A stretch of DNA of 64,000 nucleotides from Blasia pusilla (lineage: Eukaryota > Marchantiophyta > Marchantiopsida > Blasiales): positions 49,166,001-49,230,000 of the forward strand of contig CM114272.1 in the NCBI GenBank assembly GCA_050084515.1, written 5' to 3'. Positions 25,122 to 37,924 of the stretch are shown piece by piece. The stretch's first letter is position 1. Each line of letters begins with the position of its first letter. A program made the position numbers and the translations under genes. Under the pieces are notes generated by a model. That model saw only the letters and a list, made by a program, of their open reading frames with translations, was not told where the DNA came from and searched no databases.

Positions 25122-25812
25122 CTCACCCCTCTTTTAGAGGTTGATGCCCTCATCAACGCAAACTTTTATTATGTCAAGTTTCCTGGGCAGCCTACCCCTT
25201 GACATTGAATTGCGTTCTGGTGGCTAACCCGCAATTCCTCTTAGTCTGTAGTTGTCGCTTTGCCCCACTTAGAATTATTAGCCTCTCATCTTCGATAAGC
25301 CTGGACTAGTTCCAAGGAACTAACCTATCAAATAAGCTAACTAAGTGTGCAACCTTAGACTCTTTCGACTCATTACTGTAAACATCACACTTGTTTACCT
25401 GGTCCACAAATCGTACTACTATTGGGTCGCTCTCGTATTCGACTTAGGCGCGTCACTAAGTTTACTTATGTGGCCACAAGTAAGAGCACCCCAAGCCCCA
25501 AGACACACTTCATTTGCCCCGCCGACGCTAGGGCGAGCCCGAGTGTAATCCAACACAAGGTCCTGTTCTAGGTGCTTATCCACATACGAGCTCTCACCTC
25601 AAATACTCCTTGTCTGTCCTCTTGTCGTACATTCTAAGTCTATGATGAACGACTCATAGCCATGCACTACCACATACAAATTGCAATCAACACTGGTATC
25701 GAATCTCCAAATCCATACACTCCTTTATTGCAACACTAGCATATTCTAGTTACAACGGCCTTCGGCCCAAGATTCCACTGATTACAAGTCATATCTCTAG
25801 CTTCTCCTCGTA

Positions 25813-28741
25813 CTAACGTATGTGCTTCGCTTGTGTTTGCTTGAAGTCACGCAACAACTCTTGCGCATGTTCCAAATCCGCCTCCGCAATCCAAGTCGCC
25901 TCCTTCACATGGTAGCCCTTCCATTTTACCAAGTATTCATACTTGTTGGCTCGACGCCTCGAACGTAAGATGGTCTCCACCTCAAACTCCGGCTCTTCAT
26001 TTACGATGACCGGGTGCGGTCTCACCACCTGTCTCCGCTTGAAACGTCCATTATCTTGAAGATATTTCTTCAACAATGACACATGAAAGGTCGGGTGAAT
26101 CTTGAACTCGTCCGGCAGCCTCAACGTATACACATCCTCAAACGGGTTTGCCACAATCACATATGGTCAAGCATACTTGGCAGACAGCTTCGCAGACAAC
26201 TCTTTCGGAAGAGTGAGATTCTTTACACTCAACCAAACTTGTTCTCCAACTTGGAATCGTACTTGGCGCCGACTCTTGTTAGCATGCTTAACGCACCTCA
26301 TTTGAGCCTTTGCAAGACTTTCGCCGCGCTCTTCCCGTTTCGCATCTCTACCAACAAACCTTTACGCCGCCGCTTGTCGTGTTCGTGCCAATGTAGTACC
26401 CTCCGAAGGGCTAGATCAAGAGGCCCTTCGGCTCTTGTCCGTTTGCCAGGAGAAACGGAGATTCTCGATTCATGAATGCTTGGTCGAGTTGTAGCGATTT
26501 CGCCATGCTCACCACTGACCCAATCGCGTTGATCAAGACCGACATAATTCCTCAATCTGATTCACGATAGAGTTTACCTTTTCATCTGTCCATCCGTTTG
26601 TGGGTGGAAAGCCGTCGAAACTTAGCTTGGTCTTAAACCTTCGAACAAGTGCTTCCGTAAAAGCATGGTAAACTTTGGATCCCGATCTGAAACAATGCTC
26701 CTCGGCAAACCATGAGCACGCCACCAGCTATCGAGGAATAGTTGCGCCGTCGTACGCGCCCGTTGAATCCACCGTCGGCACGAATCTCGCCAACTTGCTA
26801 AACCGATCAACAATCACAAGTATAGCGTTGTATCCCCTAGATTCCGGAAGACTCGTGATGAAATCCATACTCACACTTTGCAAGGGTCCTTCGGGGATCG
26901 GCAAGGGATGCAGCAAGCCATGTTTCTTATCATAAGAGACTCTATTCGCTTGGCAGGTCACACACGTCTTCGCATATCGAGCAACATCCTCCTTCATGTT
27001 GGGCCAAAGAACCGCCGGCTGTATCAGCAGCTAGCGTAGATTTCTCTCCTTTATGTCCTGCCAAGGGCTCGTCGTGACATTCCGCTAACACCTTGGTTTG
27101 CATCCTGCCTTGCCCTACATAGATCCTACTCTGTTTGAACCTTAGTAAACCGTGCCTCAAACTTATGTTGGCCACCTTCTCACCCTGCTTCAACTTCCTC
27201 AGGTATTCCCCTGCTTGAGCATCCTTCATATATCCTTCACGAATCCTTCTCCTTAGGGAACCTTGCTCTCAAGACCTGTGTCGTCGATGGCATGTGTTCC
27301 TCCTTGCGACTTAACGCATCTGGAACCACGTTATCTTTACCTGGCTTGTGGATCAACTCTACATCCATCAACGCCAAGGTATCATGCCACCGCAGTTGTT
27401 TCGGTATCACTCGATCCTGGGTCTCAAAATACTTGAGTGATATATTATCGGTGAATACTCGAGTCCTGTGGAGCCCTAGATAATGCCGCCACTTCCTCAA
27501 GCAATGTACCACCGCGAACAACTCTTTCTCGTGAGTAGGCCATCTCCTTTCAGTGTCGCTAAGCTTCTTGCTCTCATATGCCACCGGTCTCCCTTCTTGC
27601 ACCAACATTCCTGCAACCGCGAAATCACTAGCATTGGTATGCACTTCGAACGGTTTGTCAAACTCCGGCAACTTTAACACTGGTTCCTACGATAGAATCT
27701 GCTTCACTCGGTTGAATGCCTCATTAAATTCCTGGGTCCAAGTCGTGTTGGCAAACTTTGCTGTCCAATCCGTGAGAGGTCTCACAATCCCCGAAAAGTT
27801 TTTCACATAAGTACGATAAAATTGCACCGCACCTATGAACCTCCTCATCCCCTTTACAGTGGATGGGGGTTCCCACTCGGAAATCGCCTTTACCTTTTCC
27901 ATGTCTGGACTGACGCCATCTGCACTGACCACGTGACCCAAGAATTTGATCTTACTCAAACCAAATTCGCTCTTCTCTATATTCACATACATCTGATTTT
28001 CCCTTAGCTTAGACAAGACCGCTCTCACATGTCGAACGTGCTCCTCTAGTGACTTCGAATAGATAAGTATATCATCGATATAGATGATAACATACTCATC
28101 CATTTCCTTGTGAAAAATGGAGTTCATCAATGTGGTGAACGTCGGAGGCGCGTTACATAGACCGAAAGGCATCACTACAAACTCAAAGGAGCCGTATCTC
28201 GTCCTGCACGCAGTCTTCTCCACATCTGCCTCGGCAATCCGAATCAAGTAATATCCCGACTTCAAGTCAATCCTACTGAAATATCTCGCGCCTGCCAGCC
28301 TATCAAAGAGATCATCTATCCTTGGAAGAGGATAATTGTTCCGAACCGTCACTTTGTTCAGTGCGCGGTAATCAACACACGATCTCATCTTTCCATCCTT
28401 CTTCTTTACAAAGAGAACAGGTGCTCCATAAGGTGACTTGCTAGTCCTAATGTAACCCTTTTCCAAGAGCTCACTTAACTGCTTTTTCAACTCAAGAAGT
28501 TCCTCCTGATTCAACCTATATGGTGCTTTTGAAGGCGGTTGGGAACCGGTATGATCTCTATCTTATGATCTACGGCTCTATGCGGCGGCAATTCAGTCGG
28601 AAGCTCATTTGTCAAGACATCCTCAAACTCCTTGACCACTTCCTGGAGTGGTTCTGGGATTCCACTTGAAGCAACGTTCTGATCTCTGCAGATATATCGC
28701 TTGTAGCCTCCTCCACTTGTCTCATCAAGCAGAAAATCCAT
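25813..28741 (-). pseudogene. Chromovirus 2 pol (RT, RNase H, integrase, chromodomain), frameshifted
   Basis: RT at 28514-27687 is one open frame of 275 codons with [18 protein letters not shown] and the catalytic YIDD near 28080. RNase H lies at 27680-27237 (HTNASDFAVAGMLVQ, where the usual Asp is Asn, then THEKELFAVVHCL). The integrase zinc-binding part follows (CHDEPLAGH, then CVTCQ) near 26950-27100, and the core SMDFITSLPESRGYNAILVI is near 26860. The chromodomain is at 26160-25813 (FEVETILRSRRRANKYEYL). A few frameshifts, mainly in the integrase, would stop a full polyprotein. Confidence 0.92.
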
Positions 28742-28979
28742 CCTCCAACTCAGTCATGCTCCTCCTTGTGATCGAAGTTCACCAACTCCATCTTCGCTGG
28801 AACCTCACAGACCAACCGCACTTTGAATCGTTTGCCTTTTAGCAAGACGCTCAACCTCAATGGTCGGCGTCTTAACTCCACCTCATACGCATCTAGGAAT
28901 GTATTCCCCAAAACTCCGTCAATGCCGTCCATTTTGATCTGTGAAATTCTCCTTCAACTCAAATACCCGCATCCTCTTG

Positions 28980-30319
28980 TCAAACCCAAGACCAAATCAG
29001 AAGTCCGATGAGACTTGCCTCTGCAAATCCCACTCGAATGGGCTCGTCCGCCTTAGAGGTAGACAGCCCCAGTTCCTTCACGATTCTCGGGCTTAGGGAG
29101 GAGTGCGAAGCACCTGTATCCACGAGCAACAACACATCGCGATCAGCAATCTTGGATCTTAGGTACACCAAATTGTGCGTCCTCTTGGTGACTTGAAGGG
29201 ACGTCTCGATATCGGCCGCCAACAGATGCTTAGCAGCAAACGCAATCATACTCCCATTACTAACCTTCGGTTTCGAACACCCTTTCGACAGGTGCCCCGG
29301 TTCGCCACAGTTGTAGCATACGACCTTGCCGTTTCCTGTCTTTGAGTGTTGTCCTCCTTTCGGCTTCGCATGAAGTTCCACTCGTTTTGCTGCCGGGGCA
29401 GACGACTCTCCTGGTTCAAGCTGGCCCCCACTCCAGCCTCTTTTGAACGCCTCCTTATTTTTCGACTTCTTCGAAAAAACTTTTGACTCGAAGGGTTTCT
29501 GGGTTTGGACCTCATCGTCCCCAATCCGCTCCGCTAGCTTCAGAAGGTCCGCGCAGGTCTCTGGCAACGTTGGCATTCGGTAAAGGGCCTTCTCAGCGCT
29601 CGGCTTGAGTCCACTAATGAAGATAGCCTTCTTTGCGTGCTCATCCATCTTCGGACTAGAAGTCAGTTTCGCACTAAACTCCCTCACATACGCGCTTAAG
29701 GAACCACTCTGCCGCATCCGCACGTATTCCACCGTGTCACGCATTCCTTGGTACTCCGGAGTGAACCGATCCCCAATCAACTCCTTGAACTCCTCCCAAC
29801 TCAGAGGTGACTCGCCGCCCAGATATTCCTCTCGTTGAGCGGTCCACCATTGTAGAGCATGATCCTTCAGGAAAGTAACGGCTACCGTCACCTTGTCTCG
29901 CTTTCGGCGACCCTTTGCGCCTCAAAATCTGATTCCAATTCCGTAAGGAAATCCTTCACTTTCCGCGAGCGCCCCACTCCAGTAAATGGCGTGGGCAGGT
30001 TCCTCTTGCAGAGCTTTTTGCCCGCACTCGGGTTTCGAGTGGCCTCTAATTCTGCAATCCGCTTGCTTTGGTGGGACATCTGCTCCACCAACACCTTCAA
30101 CAAGTCCAACGTCTGGCTTGACTCCGTCCTTTCCCCTGAGTTTGGGCCCACTGGCCCCGCGGAAGGAGTCGCCACTGGGACGTCCTCACGACTGGCGTTC
30201 AGCTCTTCGGGATTCTCCGTCTCCTCTATAGCTTCACGGTCCGGCATTGGTTCCTCTCTCGGTTCACGTTGCTTGATTCGGCGCTTCTTGGGTTGTTCTC
30301 CCTCGATTGCCATCTCCAA
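28980..30319 (-). pseudogene. Chromovirus 2 gag-protease, one frameshift
   Basis: The N-terminal part, 30319-29888, has the block PTPFTGVGRSRKVKDFLTEL. A frameshift near 29890 joins it to 29891-28980, which has the gag core (TVAVTFLKDHALQWW), a complete zinc knuckle CYNCGEPGHLSKGC near 29290, and the protease LLVDTGASHSSLSPRI near 29110 with the catalytic DTGA intact. Confidence 0.92.
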
Positions 30320-30448
30320 GCCAACTCACTCAGATCTCCTCCTTGTTTCTTGCGTCCCTCCTCGAGCGTCCGAGTCTAGCCGCTACCTTGAAATTTCCCA
30401 AGCGTCCGGCTGATCCCACGACCCCAAGTTCTTGCTCACCAAGGATTA

Positions 30449-30460
30449 GCTCTGATACCA
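30449..30460 (-). promoter_or_regulatory. Primer binding site (initiator tRNA-Met)
   Basis: The minus strand reads TGGTATCAGAGC two bases inside the right LTR, as in chromovirus 1. Confidence 0.95.
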
Positions 30461-30462
30461 CT

Positions 30463-31459
30463 TGTCGCGCCCCTACTCTCCTTGAACGTCAATCTTTAGT
30501 GTTGCGGAAGCGTGCGTTCAGTAGGTGACGAACTCATCGCCAATTTGCACCCAAACACGCACTCTCGTTAGTCGGGTTTGGCCGGGCGTTCAACCCACCG
30601 AGTCCTCAACTCGGCGTCTCATCAAGCTCAACCTTCCTTAGTTCCTAGCTCCCAACACATGGCAAGTCCTTCAAGACTTGGAACAGACTTCCTGGTTAGT
30701 CCAGGGATCTGAAACGGCACTTGCACGCCTAGCGATCCCAACTGTTCAACGGTCCTCGTGTGAGTTCCGAACCAAGACCCAAGTAATTGAGTCGCGGCGT
30801 GAAATCCAAGAGGGATGTCTAAAATCGCCTCAATGGACTTGGTGCAGGTTTTTCAACCCAACGCCCAAACTCGCGTTCCGTTCCATGCCCTTGAGCCGCC
30901 CCGCGGCGCCCAAAGTGGGGTTTGGGTTCCAAGCACTCTCGGAGACCTTCCCCCTTACTAGTACTTCTGGGGTTCTCCAATAACCCCTCCCCTTTGGGAA
31001 AAGAGGTTCGGGCCCTTCATTGTGGCCCTCAACCCGACTCCCCTTACAGTCGTTTTCGGGTTGTATCTCGGCCGTTGCTTATGCGTTTGCAGCGATCTTT
31101 GGTGCGTTTGGACCGGCTCTCCATAAGCTTTCAAACGCACCTTATTTGCTCCAAACGCATCTCGGCGCTAAAAGTTATGGCCATAAATACAGTCGGAAAC
31201 TCTCAAACGCAAGTGGCGTTCCAAATCCGGATCTTTCCTTTGGCAACCCACTTCCTAGACTCGACTTCTTTCAAGTCTCATTCCGCGTTTGGTCCAGGTT
31301 TCTGAGTCGCGACCATCACATCTGAAACGCGACTTCTCGCTCGCGTCTCGTCTCTTGTCTCCTCTTTGAGACAACTCCAACGCGCAAACCATCTTAGCGT
31401 GAGCCCACTTATGTTCCGATGTTCCGCTTGGCACTTGTTTGGTCATGAGGGTCGCGACA
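30463..31459 (-). repeat. 5' LTR of chromovirus 2
   Basis: A ~997-bp LTR matching 24124-25121, ending CGCGACA next to the target duplication CTTTT. Confidence 0.93.
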
Positions 31460-31464
31460 CTTTT

Positions 31465-34177
31465 GGCCATTCACCGAAAATCTACTCCTTGTGTTCTGGT
31501 ACATCTTCTCCACCACCCTCCATATTTTCCCTCTCAGCCCCGCCTTCCACAGGCTATAAGAAAGCGCGTCACGCCATACAGCGTCCTATGCCTTCTTGAG
31601 GTCCAAGAAGAAGCAATAGGTGGGTTTCCCCTCTTTTTTCCTACCCTGGATGATGTGACTGAAGGTGAAGATGTGGTCCACGCATCCTGAGCTTTCCGGA
31701 AGCCGGCTGGCCTTCCTTGATGAGAATTCTCCTCCGGTACATAGAGATCCTATTGTTGAGTATACGGCGGAGGAGCTTCCGACTACACTCAAGCAATGTA
31801 ATACCCCTGTAGTTTCAGGGTCTTCTTGCTCACCCTTCTTGAAGAGGTTCACGATGACTCCCATCCGCCATCTTTGTGGGATGACTTCGCCCCGCCAGAC
31901 CAGGTTGAAGAGACTCACTAGAAAACGAGCCATAGCAAAGATCGCCATACTTCAACAGCTCATTCATAAGCTCATCACCACCGCTTTGCTTTGTGGTTCA
32001 CAAGTTCTTTGATCGCTGCTCCCACCTCAGCCAGGAGAACCAATCATTATATGGGTTGCACTTTGCTCAACCTCATCATCCGCCTTCTCCCGTTGTATCT
32101 TAACAAAATCCTCCACCACCCTCTCGAAGTTCGCTCTTCAAGGGATGTCTGAGCGGGCTTCCTGCCTAACTCCTTGTAATGGCCTTCCAACACATGTCGG
32201 ATCTGTTTATTTGTGGTCACCATTCCACCATCTTTTCTCTTCAAGGCCTTTACGTCGTTTTTGTCCCCTGGCCTTGCTCAATTTCTGCACTTCCATCCGA
32301 ACTTTTCCGATTCTCGGTGAAATTCTCATTGATGGATGAGTATGTGGCTTAGTTCATTTTCTTCTTGTGCATGCGCGAGAAGACGGGTTTTTTGCGGAGG
32401 GCCACATACTCGCCCACAAAGATGCATCGTCCCTGGCTTTGGCACTTGTGACATACGCTTCCCTTCGTTTGGCAATGGGCGCCTTGAGTTCCAAGGACCA
32501 CCATTTGACGGCTCTCGCATATTATTAATTTCTGCCCGACCATCTCGGCGGCATCTGTCACTCCACGCTCCCACCATACCAGCACCATGTCCACAGTTGT
32601 TCTTGTGAAACCAAAGGTCTTGACGGTAGATTCAATGAAAGTGTCAAATGCCAAGAGATTTTCTTCCAGCTTGCCAATGTACACCTTCTTGTTGCCCTCA
32701 TCTTGGAAGTTCTCTATCCTCCATTTCTTGATCACCCTCTTCACTGGTTTGGTCGAGCATTTTAGCCTTTGCTGCAACTCTGTCGAGACCAATGAATGAT
32801 CTGATCTTCCAATGTCTGTCGCATCCACTGTGATCTTCCCACTGCGTGTGTAGAGTTCCTCATCCACAACTATGTAGTCCACAATGGAGCTCTCATTCTC
32901 TTGAAGTTGACCCTAGTCCAAGCCGGGGATCCCACCTTATGCCTATCATTAAGTGCCATCAATTGAAGTTCCCTCAACATCGTGATCAGCCGTGTGCCAT
33001 TGCCATTCACTCTCACATCTCCAAACATCTCGATCTCCGCTTGGGGATCAGTGCCTTGCCCCACCTAGTGTTGAAGTCTCCCCAAGACTATGTTCCCCTT
33101 TGTCCGGAACCCAAGGCAATCAATTTTCACACTATCAAACGCCTGCCTCTATTGCAAAGCAAGCAGATTCTTGTTTGTAGGCATGTAAATACACCCGATA
33201 TACATATCCCGCGAGTTGCACTCAGCTCGGACTTTGACCCATATCTTTGTGTTCTTACTCAAGCCCTGTCGATGATCTCACACGTGTCCACCATGAAGTC
33301 TCGATGAAGAACCCGACACCCTTCATACCTCTGTTGTTGTCCACTTTGGGTGGTGCACATCTTTCCAAACCATGCATAGTGTGGTACATGGGGTATCTCC
33401 ATTAACTTGGTTTCCCAAGTTTCTGACCCCACATATATGTATTTTATTTTTCAGCAAAACTTCAGCAACCTCCAGCTGCTTCATTGCATGGGTCAGTCCA
33501 CAGAAGTTCCGAGTACCCAAACGGAGACCTATCACTAAGTGGGTTGGGGATCGGCGGGCACGCTTTTGGGGTCGGTGTGGCTGCTTGCAACATGGAACCT
33601 CTTCATGTGCAGGCTCTTCATCGCTGATCCCTTGGAGAACACTAAAGATATTAGGTGTGTAGATCACTAGCGGTTTTGTGGAGATGGGCCTTTCCTTCAA
33701 GCTGGAACCACCCTCGACTACCATAGCCCTCCAGTTGTAGGCACGTCTCAGATCTTGAGACACCTGATTTTTGTGGCAAGCCAAGTATTGGCCTCCTCTG
33801 CCCTTGATAGACGCCTTGAAGATACATTGATTGTCGTTCATCATCCGAGTAACCCCAACAGTAGCCAGGAATTCAAAGCCCAAAGCTGCGCACATGATCT
33901 TAAATGAGACAAATTGTATTGTGGGACGTACACCGAAAATGATCATGTGGAATCGTGGTCTCCTCCTGTAGACCAGATTGAACTCGCTGCCCAAGTCCGA
34001 ACTCCAGGGGGCCTTTGAGCGTCTCACATAAACATGCCGGTATTCCCCACCCAGCTTGGGGATGGTGGGCTTTGGTATGCGCCTTTGATAGGTGAACTGA
34101 TACTCCTCACAAGCTTGGGAGGACTGAGATATATTGGGCTCAAGGCCGCTGATTATATGTAGAGGTTTGGCAAACAA
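31465..34177 (-). pseudogene. LINE ORF2, N-terminal half (endonuclease and RT start)
   Basis: The minus-strand order matches a non-LTR retrotransposon. The AP-type endonuclease start, LRLGTRNFCGLTHAMKQLEV, is near 33510, and its end, DIGRSDHSLVSTEL, is near 32800. The RT start, SLFNLVWRGEVIPQRWRMGV, is near 31910, followed by GCVDHIFTFSHIIQG and FFLDLKKA near 31590-31690. Chromovirus 2 then interrupts it and the RT resumes at 24123. There are many stops and frameshifts. Residues upstream of the endonuclease (to 34177) may be a leader or ORF1 remnant. Confidence 0.85.
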
Positions 34178-34462
34178 CTGATTTAGGATCTAGGGAGAAT
34201 GTTTAAGCTCCCAGCCCGAGAGTCCAGACAGGGACTCGCTGTCCTATTTGTGCGGAGGGGCTGCCTCCAAGGGGCAGGGTGCCCAAAGAGAGCCCGCTTG
34301 TTACCCCCAGAGATCATCACTACCTGCCAAGGTGAACAACCCTCGCATTAAGCTTCAAAAGAAGGAGAGGTCTCCATTTCTCCAACTAAGTCCACTGGAC
34401 ACCTTACTTGTGGCACAACTACCACAAGTCACATGGATTACAGGACACACTAATCCACACCT
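34178..34462. other. LINE 5' leader or flanking DNA
   Basis: No gene is seen. It lies between the LINE start and the right copy of direct repeat DR. Confidence 0.4.
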
Positions 34463-34640
34463 ACCAACCAGGGGAACGACATCGCAAGCTCACTACAGGT
34501 TCCAACTACAGCAATGGACAACTCGACAGAGAGTATTGCTATATTGCTTGCACGCGGTTCACTCATTATAAGCTACCCAGGAGCATTGCTTTAGAACATG
34601 TCGTCCCAACATACCAAGCCTGTCGGGACTTGTAGTTTTG
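34463..34640 (+). repeat. Direct repeat DR, right copy
   Basis: This matches 22345-22500 over most of its length, with an extra ~60 bp before the shared CCCAACCAGGC end. Confidence 0.8.
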
Positions 34641-34660
34641 GGGTTTAAACCCAACCAGGC

Positions 34661-34661
<1 letters not shown>

Positions 34662-34705
<44 letters not shown>
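34662..34705. repeat. (GA)n microsatellite, ~22 units
   Basis: A pure GA run directly after direct repeat DR, as in the left copy. Confidence 0.97.
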
Positions 34706-34706
<1 letters not shown>

Positions 34707-35354
34707 CTTGAAGTTGGATATAAGAGAAGTAGTGATGAGAGGGTATGTAGGAGAAAGCAACTATCAAGTCCATCAGAAGGTAGGAATGAGTCATTCATAT
34801 ATATAGTTGTCATGGATACAAAATGGACTCTCAATGCCAATATGATGTACATGATTCTGTCAGCAATAAAGCAACCCTGTAATACATGAATGATTGGCTA
34901 TAGTTTTTTATGTTACTTGGAGAAACTTTTTGTTTCAAATATATGATAGGATTGTAGAATGACATGGACAAGTCATTTTAATGATTCATAGTTATTGTTT
35001 TGTGATGCATGGAGTCATTATTTATTACTGAGAGTAGTCATTCCTAGTCACTCTTTATGACTAGATGAGTCATACATAATAACTTGTCTAGTCATTGTTT
35101 ATAACTCCTCTGGTTATTCTTTATGACTTCACCTAGTCATAAACAATGACTAGATGAAGTTTTATTTAGTGACTATATTGAGTAACAAAAATGAGACTCG
35201 GATAGGACTACCCTCAGTTTCAGTAACAACTTATACGACTAGGATTATTTTTATTACTAGAGTCTAGTTAAGTCATTACACAGTCTTATAGCCTCGGTTT
35301 GAGTAACATCCAGTCATTTTTCCGAGTCATCCAGGAGGGGGTTTTGTACTAGTG
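34706..35354. other. CACTA right subterminal region
   Basis: From about 34970 there are many copies of AGTCATT, GACTAG and GAGTCAT in both orientations, ending in the CACTA terminus at 35354. This is a typical transposase-binding subterminal region. No gene is present. Confidence 0.75.
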
Positions 35355-35595
35355 CAAGTTACCCGTGGCCTCAGCAAGTCATCCTCGACCTCATGAGGTT
35401 GTCCTCTAGTATCTTTGAAGGCACTCTACTAGATCTCGCCAATCTATCCTAAAAGTCGGAACAACTGTCGTGCGCATACACATCGCTACACAACATACAT
35501 CGTTGTCAACAAACATACACACAAACACACACGATCCCATGCTAACTCATGGCATCCAAACAATGAGATGAGAAGTACCAAAATATCTCCAATCG
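35355..35595 (+). repeat. R1 repeat, left copy, part 3
   Basis: 35355-35460 (CAAGTTACCCGTGGCC onward) continues R1 from 18178 and matches 46175-46286. 35469-35594 repeats the 10265-10377 segment ending AATATCTCCAAT. On the minus strand a G-rich run (TAGGGGGGCG) abuts the end at 35596. Confidence 0.75.
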
Positions 35596-35774
35596 CCCCC
35601 CTAGCTGGTGGTTAGGTCCATCTAACTCTAGATAGCCATCTATCCCTAACTACCATGACATACATCTCTCGGACGCTAAGAGCAAAAGGCCAGATGCTCA
35701 TGTGGCCCCATCGTTAGTCGCCTTCTTGTCATCCATATCACAGACAGAAGTCGGAATCTAGAACTACCTACTCT

Positions 35775-35930
35775 ATGTACATGTAGGACACATCCATCGT
35801 CCCTAAGGAACCCTAGTGAGAGGTGGCGTCAAACATGCCATATGCCATCCTCTCGAACACCCATTATAGACTAGCATAGTGGTTGCACCACCGGCAGAAC
35901 CACACATCATACATCGCAAGCCTGCAGAAA
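35775..35930 (-). pseudogene. PHD finger at the C-terminus of D1 pol
   Basis: The frame reads CMMCG, then MLVYNGCSRGWHMAC, then LTPPLTRVP, a TAG stop, and GRWMCPTC. This follows the PHD plan C-x2-C, C-x2-C, H-x2-C, PPL..VP.G.W.CP.C. The third zinc ligand, normally Cys, is Tyr here (a single G-to-A change explains it), and a stop sits two residues before the final block. It follows the integrase C-terminus in the same frame, so it replaces the chromodomain seen in the neighbouring chromoviruses. PHD fingers generally bind histone H3 tails. Confidence 0.8.
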
Positions 35931-37924
35931 CTACAGCTAAACTCGGATCAATTGTATCGTCAATGTTCGTAAGGTGACATGGCGCATAGTTACGCCCATA
36001 GTCCTTCCAAACCTTACCATCACGTCCCTCCAATAAGAGAATACTAGATGGCAAAATCTCACGCACTCTCGAAATGATGCGTCTTGCAATCACATCCAAC
36101 GTCGTGAGTGCCGCCTGCTGTAAGTAGACATAGTCTCCGTGATGAAACCTCTGGATAGTCGGTCGATAACCACCTCCCCAAATAGTCGCATACCTCAATG
36201 TATCCCGATGCTGCGCAATCGCCAAGATCTCAAACGCCTTGGGCATCACTCTCCGAAACAACTCAGCCCTCTGAGAGCATGCTCGCATCCATACATCAGG
36301 ATCATCAAGGTTCAACACCTCACCAACATCTCGACGAATGGCTGTAGGTAAATCTGGCTCGCAACCATAAAGCAACAAGTATGGTGAGAAAGACGCTAAG
36401 GATGCTTGCATGTTAAATTCCATATCCCATCGCCAACTACAGAAATTGAAGGTCCCAATCTCCTAGGTGACCTATGTGCAAGCCATACTTGTCGCGACCC
36501 TCATAACCAAACAACACCAAATACGCGCCAAGCGAAACATCAGAACTCAAAGGAACTCACGCCGCGAGGTTTGCGCTTTGGAGAGGCGTTTGGAAGAGTC
36601 TCTTGGAAAAGTCTAAGAGACGAAATGTGGAATAGAGGTGTGCGTTTCATGCATTAGTGGTCGCGACCAGGAAACCTAGACCAAACGCGAGCCGAGACTT
36701 GAGATGAGTTGAGTCTTGGAGGTTGGTTGCCAAAGAGGTGAGAACCAGTTTGGAACATGACTAGCGTTTGGGAGAATCTGACTGTGTTTAGGACCATAAC
36801 GCTGAGCTCCGAGATGCGTTTGGGACAAGTAAGGGCGAGTTGGAAAGCTGATCTTGAGACGTTTCCAACGCACCAAAGATCTCAGCAAACGCATAAGTAC
36901 AGGCTGAGATATTGGCCAAAAACGATTCAGAGAGCAATCGGGTTGAGGGCCAGTGGAGGGGCCAGGTGTCTTTCCTAAATGTAGGGGGCCCCGGAGATCC
37001 CCAGAAGTACTAGTAAGGGGAGTACCTTCTCTGAGATGTCTCGGGAAACGAAACCCCACTTTGGGCGCCAAACGGCGTTTGAGGCACGGATGAAACGGAG
37101 TTTGGCTGAAACCCGAAACCCAAACTGATCCAAGGAGTGGACTTTATACGCCACACTTGGATTCCAACCGAGGTTCACCGTGCGAGTCTTGGTGAGGAAC
37201 TCATTGGATGTTCATCGGACGATTGGAACCGCTAGGCGCGAAACGCCGTTTCAGTTCTGAACCGACAGAAAGTCTGTCCCAAGTCTTTCGAGACTTGCCC
37301 GTGTTGGAAACCGCGAAACTAGGAAGGTTGAGCTTGAAGAGAGAGTCCGAGACGAGAACTCGGAAAGTAATCCCGCTGATTGATCCAAGACCCGACTAAC
37401 CGAAGTGCGTGTTTGGATGCAGATCAGCGTTGAGAGCGTGACCTACTGAACGCACGCTTCCGCAACAAACAAGATTAACGTTCAAGGAGAGTAGGTGCAC
37501 GACAATACTTGTGCAATCCTTTCTTCACCGTCTGCACAACCCTCTCCGCTAGTCCATCCGCCTCAAGATGATCTCGCGAAGTGATGCAATGGTCGATCAG
37601 CGCCTGATCACATAAGGCCTGAAACTCCCCGCAAAACTCTATACCCTGGTCTGTCAACATCTTAGTTGGTGTGACGTAATGACTCACCACTCGATCTAGG
37701 GAGGCATATGTTACTCGCTCACTCACTTTGTCAGACAATGCAACCAACTCTCTGCACTTTGAGAAGTGTTCGACCATCACCAACATATAATGACTATGTT
37801 GCTTTGTCAAAGGTAAAGTTCGTGCAAAATCCAAACTCCATCTATAACCTAAACTCATGATCAAAATTGGGTGTAACTGTGGAGTCAGAGCATTGAACAA
37901 TGCCCAGACTCGATCACACACCAT
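35931..37924 (-). pseudogene. D1 integrase, split by a solo LTR
   Basis: The catalytic core lies at 37924-37510: SLDFARTLPLTKQHSHYMLV, then MLTDQGIEF and EADGLAERVVQTVKKGLHKY, showing the D, D, E triad in order. A 1-kb solo LTR interrupts it at 36490-37504. The C-terminal part resumes at about 36440 with NMQASLASFSPYLLLYGCEP and runs to the PHD finger. Removing the solo LTR and one copy of its target duplication restores colinearity. Confidence 0.85.
36490..37504 (+). repeat. Solo LTR of the chromovirus 1 family
   Basis: The sequence is the reverse complement of the chromovirus 1 LTR and is bounded by TGTCG..CGACA. The target duplication ATACT lies at 36485-36489 and 37505-37509. No internal region remains, as after LTR-LTR recombination. 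Confidence 0.95.

Larger units (their letters stand above)
24124..31459 (-). mobile_element. Chromovirus 2 (Ty3/gypsy), inserted in the LINE
   Basis: LTRs at 24124-25121 and 30463-31459 start TGTCGCG and end CGCGACA. The target duplication CTTTT is at 24119-24123 and 31460-31464. Gene order on the minus strand is gag, zinc knuckle, protease, RT, RNase H, integrase, chromodomain. It is related to chromovirus 1 but of a different subfamily, because the LTRs are clearly diverged. It is better preserved than chromovirus 1, with fewer frameshifts and intact catalytic motifs, so it is probably the younger insertion. Confidence 0.95.
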
